From Symsagittifera roscoffensis (Eukaryota; Xenacoelomorpha; Acoela; Convolutidae): DNA of 64,000 bases. The DNA is taken from assembly GCF_963678635.1 (NCBI RefSeq), contig NC_087069.1, positions 20,374,660 through 20,438,659 of the forward strand, in the 5' to 3' direction. Below, piece after piece: positions 54,444 to 63,979 of this stretch. The translations under genes and the position numbers were made by a program. The notes below the pieces were generated by a model. The model worked only from the letters and a program-made list of their open reading frames with translations. It was not told the origin of the DNA and ran no database searches. The stretch's first letter is position 1. Each line of letters starts with the position of its first letter.

Positions 54444-55991
54444 ATGGAAATCATCAGTCAATGTGGATCTGGAGGACTTGGAGATTATAGGCCCTCGCGA
54501 ATCAACATGGCCAAGTTGAAACTGGAAGGACAACTCGACGTGGTCGAGTACAGTCGAATAACTGTGCCGGAATCGGTCCACATGGGAGATCCGGCAGGGG
54601 GTTATGTGGAGATGTTGAAAGCGAGGAACTCCGCGAGAGGGCACTTGATGGCTTGGAGCGAGAAGCGAGCCATGCAAGAATATCTGAAAGGGCTTACGGA
54701 GAACTCTAACTTCAATCGAAAAGAGTATGGCACGGTAATGTCATCAGAAGCGAACGAAGTTGGATTGGAAAAACTGCTAGAGGTTTCTTGGAGGGCGGCC
54801 CTCCAGAAATACTTCGATGAGACGATGCATGCACCTGCGACGGTGGCAGCATACCTAGCTCATCCATGCACGAGAACTGATCTACAAGTACGACTGGCTT
54901 GGTGCTTGATGGGCATCAAGAAGGCGGAGTATGAAGCCAGTAATGACTCGAGATCACGAGAACAGGAGCTAGAATTGATGGAAGCTCTGCGAGCATTGAT
55001 CTCAAAAGACGATTCAGCGATAGCATGGGCTAAGCGAAAGGATGCCCTTTGCTTTGTCAGGTTCGTGGTTGATCGTATCCCCACTCCTGTTTTGGGAGAA
55101 TGTATAAAGATCATTCGGCAAAAGGGAGTTGATTGTGAAAGGAACTTCCTTAGGGCACTCCTGGAACTATATCAGGACATGCCATTGACTGTGCCAAGCA
55201 AGGAGTCGAATGATATGGAAAACTATCGCAAGTTGGATGAGGTGAGAAGATATTCCAACAAAGAATTGAAAGTGAGCCGGGAGTTGATTGAAGCGGTCAG
55301 AGGACAAAAAGAGTTTGCAACACTAGGGAAACGGAAGTCATTCCAATATGTGTCTGGCATACCGGGGATAGCGTATAATCCCTTCGTGAATGAAGAAGCC
55401 AGGGAAGCGTACTTCGACTATGAGCAAATCACAGTGCTAAACTTCTGGGTTGAACGGATTAAGGAAATCGGAATGCTGATGGTGGAACAACCCAAGCTGG
55501 GAATTATTCTGGAAGAACGAGTGGTCGAACCCTCGATTCCCGAGCTAAAAGGACAAGTGAGTTTTGATTGTGGTTCTTGGGACGGTCCCTTGAAAACCAG
55601 TCTAGTAGTGATGTGGGAACTCATGAAGCCTTCCTGGTGTCCCCATCCTAACGCAGGCTTAATCTGGGACATGACCGCGGATATCATGTTAGACCGGGAT
55701 GATGATGCGAGTTTACATGATCTGGCCATGATACATCACCTGCTGGCCATGAGATTGACGAAGAGGAAGAGCAACCCGTCCACGGAGCTGTCCGAGGAAG
55801 GTACACCGAGTAATTGGTTGAAGCAAGGCACATGCTTGGCTCAACACAGTGGGATGGAAGGACATGTTTGTAACCTGGGACACTGCCTGATTACGCTGAG
55901 CGAGCAGCATCGACAACTGGCACGATTGTACGGGAGATTGAGCATGTCAGATAAGAGTGCCATGGAGTTGGTGCAGACTGCCATGGGGTGA
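54444..55991 (+). CDS. GE-2 orfB N-terminal two thirds (515 codons)
   Basis: Starts 24 bp after the orfA stop, in the same frame, so reinitiation or readthrough is possible. Mainly helical. Conserved blocks with GE-1: MAWSEKRA and LAWCLMGIKKAEYE (weak), FQYVSGIPGIAYNPF, LNFWVERIKEI, KPSWCPHPNAGLIWD and a Cys-rich CLAQHSGMEGHVCNLGHC. The last resembles a short zinc-binding loop but fits no family I know. No signal peptide and no fusion- or receptor-type features, so I do not call it an envelope protein. The frame breaks near 55985. Confidence 0.68.
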   Translation: MEIISQCGSGGLGDYRPSRINMAKLKLEGQLDVVEYSRITVPESVHMGDPAGGYVEMLKARNSARGHLMAWSEKRAMQEYLKGLTENSNFNRKEYGTVMSSEANEVGLEKLLEVSWRAALQKYFDETMHAPATVAAYLAHPCTRTDLQVRLAWCLMGIKKAEYEASNDSRSREQELELMEALRALISKDDSAIAWAKRKDALCFVRFVVDRIPTPVLGECIKIIRQKGVDCERNFLRALLELYQDMPLTVPSKESNDMENYRKLDEVRRYSNKELKVSRELIEAVRGQKEFATLGKRKSFQYVSGIPGIAYNPFVNEEAREAYFDYEQITVLNFWVERIKEIGMLMVEQPKLGIILEERVVEPSIPELKGQVSFDCGSWDGPLKTSLVVMWELMKPSWCPHPNAGLIWDMTADIMLDRDDDASLHDLAMIHHLLAMRLTKRKSNPSTELSEEGTPSNWLKQGTCLAQHSGMEGHVCNLGHCLITLSEQHRQLARLYGRLSMSDKSAMELVQTAMG

Positions 55992-57376
55992 CGGACGTAA
56001 ACCTGATCACAGCCTTGGGATTTTGTAGCATGACGAGTTCGATAGAATCACTCAAGCGCCTGGAGCGTGCCTATGAGCTAGTGACGTCCCTCAGCGTGGA
56101 AATATTCCCTGGAGCATTGTAGACAGAGCAGAAGATTGGAGGCTGGCGAGAAGCTCTAGAAAACGAAATGAATCTGAAGGATAGTGAAGCCTATCACAGA
56201 CCTACTGGTTCAAAATATATGGTGGGTTCAAGCTCCGCGCCATATTGTAATAGCAAGTATCCTACGCACATGGTGGTAATGGATGCGAGGACGCAACAAG
56301 TGTTGGTTGACCAACTTTTCTCTGTGCCAAAGTGCGTGAGGTTGGCCAGAATGTCAGAAAGGTCATATGACTTGTTGGCAAAGATCTTTCGGGCAGTCCC
56401 GAAAAGATCTGAAGGCGAGTTGCAAGATGTTGTGGGTGAAGAGTTCATGAGACTGAACGAAGGTAACGTGAGTGAGTTCCAGAAACAGAAAGCGAGTGGA
56501 GCGTTACCCACTGAATTCCCTACCATAGAAGAGAAAGACGATTTACATAGAATTCTGATGGAAGTGGAGCCGTTGCTGGGAGCCTCAGGGTATCGGACCC
56601 GAAGGAACATAGTGAGAACCCATGGGGAGTATCCTTGCCACTGCTTGGCGCAGACGTTGTGGTACCCCAAACGCGGGAATCTGATCCTAGTATGGGACGT
56701 GGAGGAATTGTACTCCACGGGGTTGCCCGATCAGAATCAACAAGTGTCAATCGTGGTGGTTAGCGCCATGCTAGCAGTGAGATGGTTGGAGGCTAACGCG
56801 GACACAAGTCAGCAGGAGACGGCCGTGCCGACTCCTGAGCAGTTGATCAACGCGAAGATGAGTCATGAATTGGATCTTTTCAGAACCACCTGCAAGGTTC
56901 TGAGGATACCTAAAGCCATTGAAAGAATATGGTTAAGGCAAAGATTGATGCATTGGTTCCGTGCAGTGATGACATCTTGGATGTACGAACGCGCGAAGCG
57001 TCACATGTCAAGGAACACGGAAGCCTATCAATCTTTCCAGCTAGATATAGGACCAGGAGCCTATAAACGAGCATTCTTGACGCACAGAAACGCGGTCACC
57101 ACAGCGGTGAAGCGGGTAGCTGGAACGCCTTGTGTTACTGAAGAGGAGAAGAAAGAGGTCTTAAGAGCTGACCTAGAACGAAACGTGAGCCTATGTCTTC
57201 ACAACAGCTTTTGCAGGAACCGAGAGCAGAAGGTGAATGTGGACTTGCTACCTTGTTGCAAACCGAGGCTGCTGGAACAGGAGGGTTGGGGCACGGCCCG
57301 CAACTCTCTGGACATGTTAGAGAAAGTCCTGGAAGACAGTGACGCTGAACATCAGGATGGAGAAATGATGGAGTGA
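55992..57376 (+). pseudogene. GE-2 orfB C-terminal part
   Basis: The frame resumes at about 55987 (DVNLITALGF, matching VNLATALGF in GE-1). It has a TAG at about 56120 where GE-1 has Gln, then an uninterrupted 402-codon stretch from 56168. Shared blocks: LFSVPKCVRLARMSE, THGEYPCHCLAQTLWYP, LILVWDVEELYSTGLP, VVSAMLAVRWLE, FLTHRNAVTT and NVSLCLHNSFCRNRE. The CPCHC-type Cys/His cluster and VWDVEE strand are the best-conserved parts. Function unknown. Confidence 0.7.
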
Positions 57377-58125
57377 AGATGACCAAAGAAGAGAAGAGAA
57401 GGAGAGAAAAACTTGATTGTATTTGTGTGCTAAAACTTAAACCAATCAACCAAGTTTTGATTATTGAACTTGTGAAACTTTTTGTTTTGATCTAGTTTGG
57501 TCAGACCAAACTTTGAAAATGTTGCAATTGTTAAAATTGTTGAAATTATTGATTTTAGTTACTACTATCTATGTATGTATATAAGGAACATAGGTGAGTA
57601 TATTTACCTATTTATTCACGACTGAAGTTTTTAACCTGTGTAAGACACAAATTCACTGTGTGGCGACATGGTAAGTATGAGTAAACTCGCTCGAGAAGGG
57701 TGGGTAACTCAAGAACTTTCCTAGCCACAGAGTTTCTTAGTTTTAATATTGAAAGGACCGCATAGATGACTGATTATACTTGGTGAGTGAAGTTAAGTTA
57801 ATTTTAACGGGTGCGTGGCCGTGCCACGTCCCACTTTTTAATCACAAAGAGCGAAAAGAAGTTTTATGGCAAGACGACGTAAGTAGTCAGAAAAGAAATT
57901 TTATCTAGGACACTCCTCATGGTGCAAATTTTGTGAAAATGTTGAAAGGCAGTGAAATGTAGTACGATGCCATTTGTGAACACGTAGTGAGTTGAGGTGG
58001 GATAGATAAATTTCATTTTCTTATGCGATTTGTAAGATTGATTACAGAAAACTGGATAACTACTTGACGATATCCCGGTGTTATGCGATCAAGAGGGACA
58101 TTGATGGAGACTTGTCCGGGGAGTA
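57377..58125 (+). other. GE-2 3' untranslated region and polypurine tract
   Basis: Non-coding. It ends TTGTCCGGGGAGTA (58112-58125) directly before the 3' LTR, identical in core to the GE-1 tract (11638-11657). AT-rich with no gene. Confidence 0.75.
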
Positions 58126-59001
58126 TGTGCCATTCTGCCAGATGACACAGCACAACCTTCCGGCGACATAAAAAAGAGTGACTAAAGGCCTTCTGAACAA
58201 AAAAGTGTTGCGACGGAGGGTCAGAATGTTCTAGAATTTTTATTTTTAAAATTTCGATTAAAGAGTGAACATTTCTGAGAAATATAAAAAAGACGGCCAT
58301 TTTGAATAAAAAAAGACGAAAAAACAGAACCACGATAGAGATTGTGAAGAACAGTCGAGCAAGAAAATTACGAAGCCTCTTATCGTGGCAATAACACACG
58401 ATAAGAACCTTAGCGACGGATATTTGTGGAGAAGGAGGCTTCAGTGGGGGAAGAAATATACCACGGGACCCTCCCGGGACACGAATTATAAGAGATAAGA
58501 GTGTTATCTCAAGAATATTACGGGAGCGGAGGCTTGGTCCCCAGAGACTGTCTATGTGAAGGGACTGTATAGACTGACTATATAGCTGCTATAATGTCAT
58601 AGATCTTAATTAACACCGTTATTATTTAAAATTTCAGAGCATGAGTAGCTAGAAAAGGGAAAGGGTCAATCCATCTCCAATGGATTTAATAAAAAACTGT
58701 CACACAAAAACATATAAAAATAGGTTGTTCGAGCCGTGTTTTTAATGACAATCACGTAGTCTGAGGATCCGAGACTCAGCTATGTGGTTGTGTTCGCATG
58801 TAAACGAAAGCTGATCAAAAGTCGTTTGACTGATGGCCTATAAATAGTAACTTTTTACTTAGCCCTAGACAGACCAGAAAATCAACTGGCAAGGTCGAGA
58901 CGGTGAAAAACGAGTAGGATTAAGGTAACTGACGCCTGCCAGTCGTTAATAGGTACTTTTTCTACGCTCCGTCGCTGTGTGATATTTGGGCGAATGTTAC
59001 A
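58126..59001 (+). repeat. GE-2 3' LTR
   Basis: Direct repeat of 33170-34047 with about sixteen small differences by eye. It ends GTTACA before CGTAGTC; the CGT also precedes the 5' LTR. Confidence 0.92.
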
Positions 59002-59021
59002 CGTAGTCATGATACGTTAAA

Positions 59022-59036
59022 CACCCAGGAGCGCCA
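59022..59036 (-). promoter_or_regulatory. GE-1 primer-binding site
   Basis: Minus strand TGGCGCTCCTGGGTG, 11 bases inside the GE-1 5' LTR (ends at 59048), identical to the GE-2 site. It is now cut off from the rest of GE-1 by GE-2. Confidence 0.68.
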
Positions 59037-59047
59037 TAAAAACACTA

Positions 59048-59929
59048 TGTAACAGTCGCCTACTTCGGTCACATATGAGGCTTAAGAAAAATAGGCCCTA
59101 TAACTATAGGCTCAAGAGTCAGAGACACTATCTCTTGTGTTTTTCTACCTCAAAAACGGTCGGAGCCAATTCGGTTCGCTTGCGACATGAGACTAGAACC
59201 CGTTACAGCTTAAAGGCCACTATCAAAATACCCCCCCCCCCCACTCTAGAAAATAAGAACGTCCCCATACTTAGGTCTCAAATTACCCAGAATACACGAA
59301 CGCCGTTAAAAACAGGGTCGGAACAATCCTTTAAGTTACTTTTTATTGGACAGTGGAACTTTGATCCATTTCAGATGGATCAAGCTAAAACTCGCCTTAC
59401 CTCAACATACTTATTATAAAATGCACTCGAGAAAACTAAGTTTGGTACTTACATATCAGCACGCTTGAGAAACAGAGTAATTAAACTAATTAATGACTCT
59501 AGCATAAATATAATCGAATATAACTCAACAAGTTTTCTAACGATGAGTTCCAATCAAAGGAAATAGGTTTTAATTCAAGAAAGTAGTTTTGGATCTGGAC
59601 CATTGGGAGACTTCAGTTGTCTGCCTTTCCGTTGAAGGTTCATTCTGGTCCAGTTGACTCTTGCTTTGCTCTTGTATCTGTTCGGTCTCCTATATCAGAT
59701 AGGACAGCTCTACTCTAGTTTTCTACGATGGAAATTGCGAATAATATTTGACAACTTTCCCGCAATTGTAATTCGGTTGTTCTGATTTTATATTTTATTT
59801 TTTCAGTTGTCGCGAGAAAACTGAGCATGACAGGCTCCATTCGTTTTTTTGAAAAATGAAACTTCACTCCAAAACCACGTATTTTCGTGTTCCTCAAGGT
59901 CAAACATCCAGATATGAACGACTGGCACA
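59048..59929 (-). repeat. GE-1 5' LTR
   Basis: Minus strand starts TGTGCCAGTCGTTC and ends GCGACTGTTACA. Partner of 10689-11637 with roughly 4-5% substitutions by eye plus the partner's internal duplication. A poly-C run lies at 59230-59242. It is followed by TTA, which also precedes the 3' LTR. Confidence 0.87.
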
Positions 59930-60134
59930 TTACACTGTGGATACATCGTACCAATCATAAGCTATGCATAGCAAACATGGTATCCGAAAAAAGCAGAATT
60001 ATTACAACTAGAAAGAGTACAAAAACGAGCGATTTCTTGGATTACAAATAACTTCAAAATGAGTTATACTGAAAGACTGAAATTTTTAAAGCTCCTTCCA
60101 CCCTCAATGTACTTTAAATTACACGACATATTGT
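59930..60134 (+). pseudogene. LINE reverse transcriptase fragment, 3' part
   Basis: Reads HCGYIVPIISYA, then a stop, WYPKKAELLQLERVQKRA, MSYTERLKFLKLLPPS and FKLHDIL. This is the typical end of a LINE RT domain (P.I.YA..W...K..L...Q.RA...I). The frame continues from 10688 across GE-1. It ends where the GE-3 LTR-like sequence begins. Confidence 0.8.
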
Positions 60135-60660
60135 TGTAACATTCGCCCGGAAGATACATATCGACGAAAAATAAAACTAAGTCCTAAGACGACTGGCCAA
60201 CGTCTAAACAGAGCTTTACATGCTTTTCACCGTCTCTACCAAGCCAGTACTTTCGGTGGTCTTTCTAACATCGGGTCGAAAAAAACGTTACTGCTTTCGG
60301 CTTCAGTCAAAACACTCAAATTAACTTAATTACATGCAGAAATAGTGAGCTCATGGCTGGGTCTCATTATCCCCAGACCACGAGGTCACTCCTAAAAACA
60401 GGGCTACTACTACTTATTGAACTATTATTGTTTTTGTTCATCGAAGATGGATCAACCCTTTCCCCCAACTCCTTGCTTCTCATCCTAGCCAAATGAATTC
60501 AGATGTTAATTAAATTCAACTCAGGACATGACAGGGAAGCTAAAAGTTAAATAAGTTAATAAAAGTTCCAGTCCCGAGACCCCTCCTGATTCCTGAATCC
60601 GTGGAAATAAGGCTCTTATTCTCCTTCCGGAAGGCTGGTTTTCCACTCTTCACCGTTGAT
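60135..60660 (-). repeat. Diverged LTR fragment
   Basis: Starts TGTAACATTCGCC on the plus strand and follows the order of GE-2-type LTR blocks (TTTTCACCGTCTCTACC, GGTCTTTCTA, GATGGATCAACCCTTT, TTCCGGAAGG) with many differences. It lacks the GGCACA end. It resembles the GE-2 LTR subfamily more than GE-1, although the attached pol is GE-1-like. Confidence 0.65.
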
Positions 60661-60684
60661 CGCAACGGCCTTGCAACGGCCTTG

Positions 60685-61190
60685 CAACCTTTAACCTAAC
60701 CAGCCCCCCTTCTAACCTCCTCCCTCTTAAGCCGAAAAATACCTTAAGCGCCGGGTGCTAAACCTCTCGAGAGAAAACCGTAGACCTGTTTCGAGGCCTG
60801 CTTGTGTAAAAACTTTCCTCAAAACAATGGGGCTCCGCTTATCCAATTTTACACTTATTTCCTATAATGTAATGTGGATTTCAATGATACCCGTTTGTCC
60901 AACTTGAGAACACCCTTGTGCGTCCTCTTCTTGTTGTTGCGATTCCGTGCTGGTTGTCCCCTTGACGTGCACTGCACTTGACACCAGATACACCTTCCCA
61001 CTTGGCTGGTCACCTCTTCCAGTCAAGTCTCCTAGCGGTTCAGCTCAGTCCTTGTGAAACACTTTCCCACTCGGCTGGTCACCTCTTCCAGTCAAGTCTC
61101 CTAGTGGTCCGGATCTGTCCTTGTGAACCACTTTCCCACTCGGCTGTCCTTATGAACCACTTTCCCACTTTCCCACTCGGCTGCAACGGG
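60685..61190. repeat. Copy of the GE-1 leader segment with 69-bp repeats
   Basis: Nearly identical to 32161-32735, with fewer 69-bp units and a scrambled end (repeated CTTTCCCACT) at about 61135-61185, where it joins the pol linker. Confidence 0.85.
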
Positions 61191-61953
61191 AGACTGTCAT
61201 ACGTTTTTTTGTTCATGAAGGAGAAGCCATCTTTAATCTCGGGCCTGTCTGCCTCCCTTTGTTCCTGCCTCTCGTAGAACTCTGATGTTTGTCCCTTGTT
61301 CTATGCTCAATTATCATGTTGTACCCATCAAAGCGAACTATCCATCTCCCAATGTAGCTCTGGTCCATCGAGTACGTCTTCAGCCAGCTGAGTGCCCTGT
61401 TGTCGCCCCGCAGCTTAAACGGTTCACTGCCTAAGTATGCTCTGTATTTCTCGACAAAAGTAACTACCGCGAACATCTCTGCTTTCGGAGCCCAGTACTT
61501 CATTTCTGTGTCACTCAAGACTTTGCTCCCGTATGCTATTGGTCTTAACACTGTCTTCCCGTTCCATTCTTGTTCTTGATGGAGAATTCCAGAAATCGCG
61601 ACTACCGACGCGTCCGTATCCAACACGTACATCCCTTTTTCCGTTGATATCCCAACACCGGTGCCTCGCACAACTCTTTCTTTATTCTCTGGAATGATTC
61701 TTCTGCTGCGTTGTTCCACATGAACTTCTTGCCTTTGTGTCTCATTAACTGTTGCATCGGGTATACCTTGTCCGCATAGCCCTTGATGAATTCCCTGTAG
61801 TAGTTCGCAAAACCCAGGAAGCTCATCAACTGATGTTCCGTTTTTGGCGATTTCCAAGTTAGGACTGCTTCCACTGCATCTGGATCCGGTCTGATACCAT
61901 GCCTGTCCACCATTCTGCCCAAGTATTTTATCGAATCCTTGAGTATCTCGCAC
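61191..61953 (-). pseudogene. GE-3 RT C-terminus, RNase H and linker
   Basis: FLGFANYYREF, LDTDASVVAISGILHQEQ, LRPIAYGSKVLSD and LSWLKTYSMDQSYIGRWIV match the GE-2 RNase H. After RDKHQ a deletion of about 29 bases removes the last catalytic Asp and shifts the frame. The linker (FYERQEQREADRPEIKDGF) is then visible in another frame down to the junction at about 61187. Confidence 0.82.
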
Positions 61954-62377
61954 TTTGAGGCTTACACTTTAGCCCCGACCTCTTCATACATGCAAACACC
62001 TCGTCCAGTCGCTCGATATGGTCTTCTAGTGTGGGCGTCGCTATTATCACGTCATCCACATAGCACAATATCAGATTGCCGTACTTCTTTGTCACTCCTA
62101 TCAGTGCATGTGCCATCAACCGTTGAAAAGTGGCTGTGGCATTGCAAAGACCAAACGGCATCCGTTTCCATTGAGACAGACCCAAGTCGCAAGCGAACCC
62201 TGTTTTGTCCCTGTCTTGCTTCCTCAGCGGGAATTGCCAGATTGCCGAACCTAGATCAAGAGTTGTAAAAAATTTTGCGTCACCTAACTTCGAGAGGCTC
62301 TCGTCAATCCTAGTTATGGGATAGGCATCCTTCACCGTGACGGAGTTCAGATACCGAAAGTCACAGCAAAACCTCAA
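61928..62377 (-). pseudogene. GE-3 reverse transcriptase core (149 codons)
   Basis: RFCCDFRYLN to CYVDDVIIA and CKP. Catalytic YVDD present. The frame is lost at 61955 by a 1-base deletion and is closed upstream by a TAA (GD*LRFCC) that is not present in GE-2. Confidence 0.85.
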
Positions 62378-62710
62378 TTAGTCGCCTTTCTTTTTAGCCA
62401 TCACTACTCCACACACCCACGGTGACTTGGATGGTTCTATCATGTCATATTCTAGTAATGTTTCTATTTCTTTCCTACATGCCTCTGATTTGTGGGGGGT
62501 CATGCGCCTCGCCCCCTCCCTGTGTGGTACCGCATTCTCTTCAAGTTCTATTTCATGCTCAACAAAATTACAACACCCGTTGTCTGCCTTATGTCTCGAA
62601 AAAACTTCCTCGTTCCGCTCTAGTACGTCCTTGATGGCTTCGAGCTGTTCGTCCGTCAACTTGCCCCTTAAGTGTTCGATCTCCGGCAGGACCGGTTTAT
62701 CACTTTGCAT
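62378..62710 (-). pseudogene. GE-3 RT N-terminal segment (110 codons)
   Basis: LPEIEHLRGKLTDEQL, FSRHKADNGCCNFVEHEIEL, EGARRMTPHKSEACRKEIE and IEPSKSPWVCGVVMAKKKGD correspond to GE-2 RT just upstream of motif 1. Separated from the protease ORF by a single stop. Confidence 0.82.
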
Positions 62711-62711
62711 T

Positions 62712-63749
62712 TCACCTATTGCTTATTGTGGGCCATTCCGGAAAGTTCGAACAACTCGATAGCCCATCGTCCGTCTCTGACTTAAGTGATTTCACAAGAC
62801 CTGCTGAACCTTTTATTTTCTTCAATCGTCTCAAGATACAAATTTTGTCCCTATGATTGGGACAATCAACAACTTCATTTTGTTTTGAATTTTCAGTCAT
62901 TTCATATCGAGTTTTAACAGGTAAAGCATATCCCAGCTTCCTCCCCCTCTGTATCGTGATGGCTATATCAAGAGTATTCAACAAGACACTGACGCAGAGA
63001 CCGCTCTTGGTTATCGAGAAGGATCTTCCTAAAACAGCAGCACTTTGACTATTAGGATTCGGGACTATGCATACTTGCTTGTTGTCACCTAGTTCATTGT
63101 AATTTTTCATTCGCAAGCTTACGATTGCCGCTTCGTTCGCCTTTAGCTTCACCCTCCTACTCAAGAATACCGGTGCTTTATTTTCATTCGCTATTATTAA
63201 ATTTACCGGTTTAATTGCGTACCTCCTATCCGGGTTTCTTATCCTGAACACCGCATTGTTTAAATCAATTGTTACGTCGAAGTTCTTGATGAAGTCCCAG
63301 CCTAAAATGAATTGGTCAGACTCATCTAGGTTTTCTACTACAAGAAAACTCATCCACAGATTGCGTTCCGCCAGATTTAGGGCTATTATTGGTGTTCTGC
63401 CTAGCACCCGCAGCGCCCCTTTGTTAGCAGCTGACAACCGTATTCTCGAGTCTATCAAGTCATCTTTGTTGAAGCCCATTCGCTCCCAAGTTTTGATTGG
63501 CATTACACTCAAGACCGCACCAGTATCGAGTAACCCACGCAAGTGAGTTTTCTTGCCACTTATGTCAAGCACGTGTGCTGATACGTCTGTCTCTGTCCCA
63601 ATGTGCATTGAATCTTCCTCCAGCATGGCACAGTTTCCAATCGATCTCACTTTTAATTCTTCTCTGCCCACGTAGATCTTTCCCACTAGATCTTCATCAC
63701 ATGTTATCATCATCTTCGTGTAAATATTTATCCCGTCTATAATCAACAT
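62712..63749 (-). CDS. GE-3 retropepsin and connector (345 codons)
   Basis: GLLDTGAVLSVMP (catalytic Asp), FILGWDFIKNFD, then the connector KLKANEAAIVSLRMKNYNEL and PNPNSQSAAVLGRSFSITKS in one continuous frame. This copy shows the undamaged organisation of protease plus connector that is frameshifted in GE-2 and deleted in GE-1. Confidence 0.85.
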   Translation of the reverse strand: MLIIDGINIYTKMMITCDEDLVGKIYVGREELKVRSIGNCAMLEEDSMHIGTETDVSAHVLDISGKKTHLRGLLDTGAVLSVMPIKTWERMGFNKDDLIDSRIRLSAANKGALRVLGRTPIIALNLAERNLWMSFLVVENLDESDQFILGWDFIKNFDVTIDLNNAVFRIRNPDRRYAIKPVNLIIANENKAPVFLSRRVKLKANEAAIVSLRMKNYNELGDNKQVCIVPNPNSQSAAVLGRSFSITKSGLCVSVLLNTLDIAITIQRGRKLGYALPVKTRYEMTENSKQNEVVDCPNHRDKICILRRLKKIKGSAGLVKSLKSETDDGLSSCSNFPEWPTISNR

Positions 63750-63979
63750 CGCGGACCATAAGCTTCTGTGTATCTGTTGTCCACACGGACCGACTTGCTG
63801 CCACCTCTCGTGAGTAGCGCCCTCAAGGCTCTAGATGTCGTCTGTGGGCTTATCGCACTCAAGTAGTCTGCGTATACGTCAATGTGCATTACTGTCTGGT
63901 CGCTGGGATCACTTAAGTTCCTTGTCACTTCATGTCCACCTACAGTGATTATCGAAATTATCCTGGCTCCGATTTTCAT
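63743..63979 (-). pseudogene. GE-3 pre-protease domain, partial
   Basis: GARIISIITVGGHEV, VHIDVYADYL-like and RALLTRGGSKSVRVDNRY match GE-1 27675-27950 and GE-2 about 40020-40240. A frame change near 63745 separates it from protease, and the fragment continues beyond the window. Confidence 0.72.

Larger units (their letters stand above)
33170..59001 (+). mobile_element. GE-2: complete giant Ty3/gypsy-type LTR retrotransposon with orfA/orfB (25.8 kb)
   Basis: LTRs of 878 bp (33170-34047) and 876 bp (58126-59001), with TG...CA ends and about 2% difference by eye. A PBS, 3-kb leader, Gag, PR, RT, RNase H, IN-macro, orfA, orfB and PPT lie between. It sits inside the GE-1 leader; CGT occurs at both outer edges, an apparent 3-bp target duplication. 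Gene order equals GE-1. Lesions: TGA at 38413, frame change about 40.82 kb, TAG at 43944, deletion/frameshift about 46.51 kb, a 1432-bp tandem duplication, frameshifts about 48.56, 49.29, 52.88 and 55.99 kb, and stops at 51286, 52780 and about 56120. It is an old but well-preserved non-autonomous copy. Confidence 0.9.
10689..59929 (-). mobile_element. GE-1: giant Ty3/gypsy-type LTR retrotransposon, minus strand, interrupted by GE-2
   Basis: Bounded by LTRs at 10689-11637 (3') and 59048-59929 (5'). After subtracting the nested GE-2 it is about 23.4 kb, three to four times a usual Ty3/gypsy element. Order on the minus strand: 5' LTR, PBS, leader, Gag, protease, RT, RNase H, integrase, macro-like domain, orfA (coiled coil, two SGNH-like domains), orfB, polypurine tract, 3' LTR. 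The trinucleotide TTA flanks both outer edges, and the LINE frame is continuous if one TTA is counted. LTR divergence is roughly 4-5% by eye. Many frameshifts, stops and deletions make it non-autonomous now. Confidence 0.88.

Noticed and set aside
54444-57376. orfB as an envelope glycoprotein
   Set aside because: No signal peptide, no C-terminal membrane anchor, no fusion-type segment, and few N-glycosylation-like sites.
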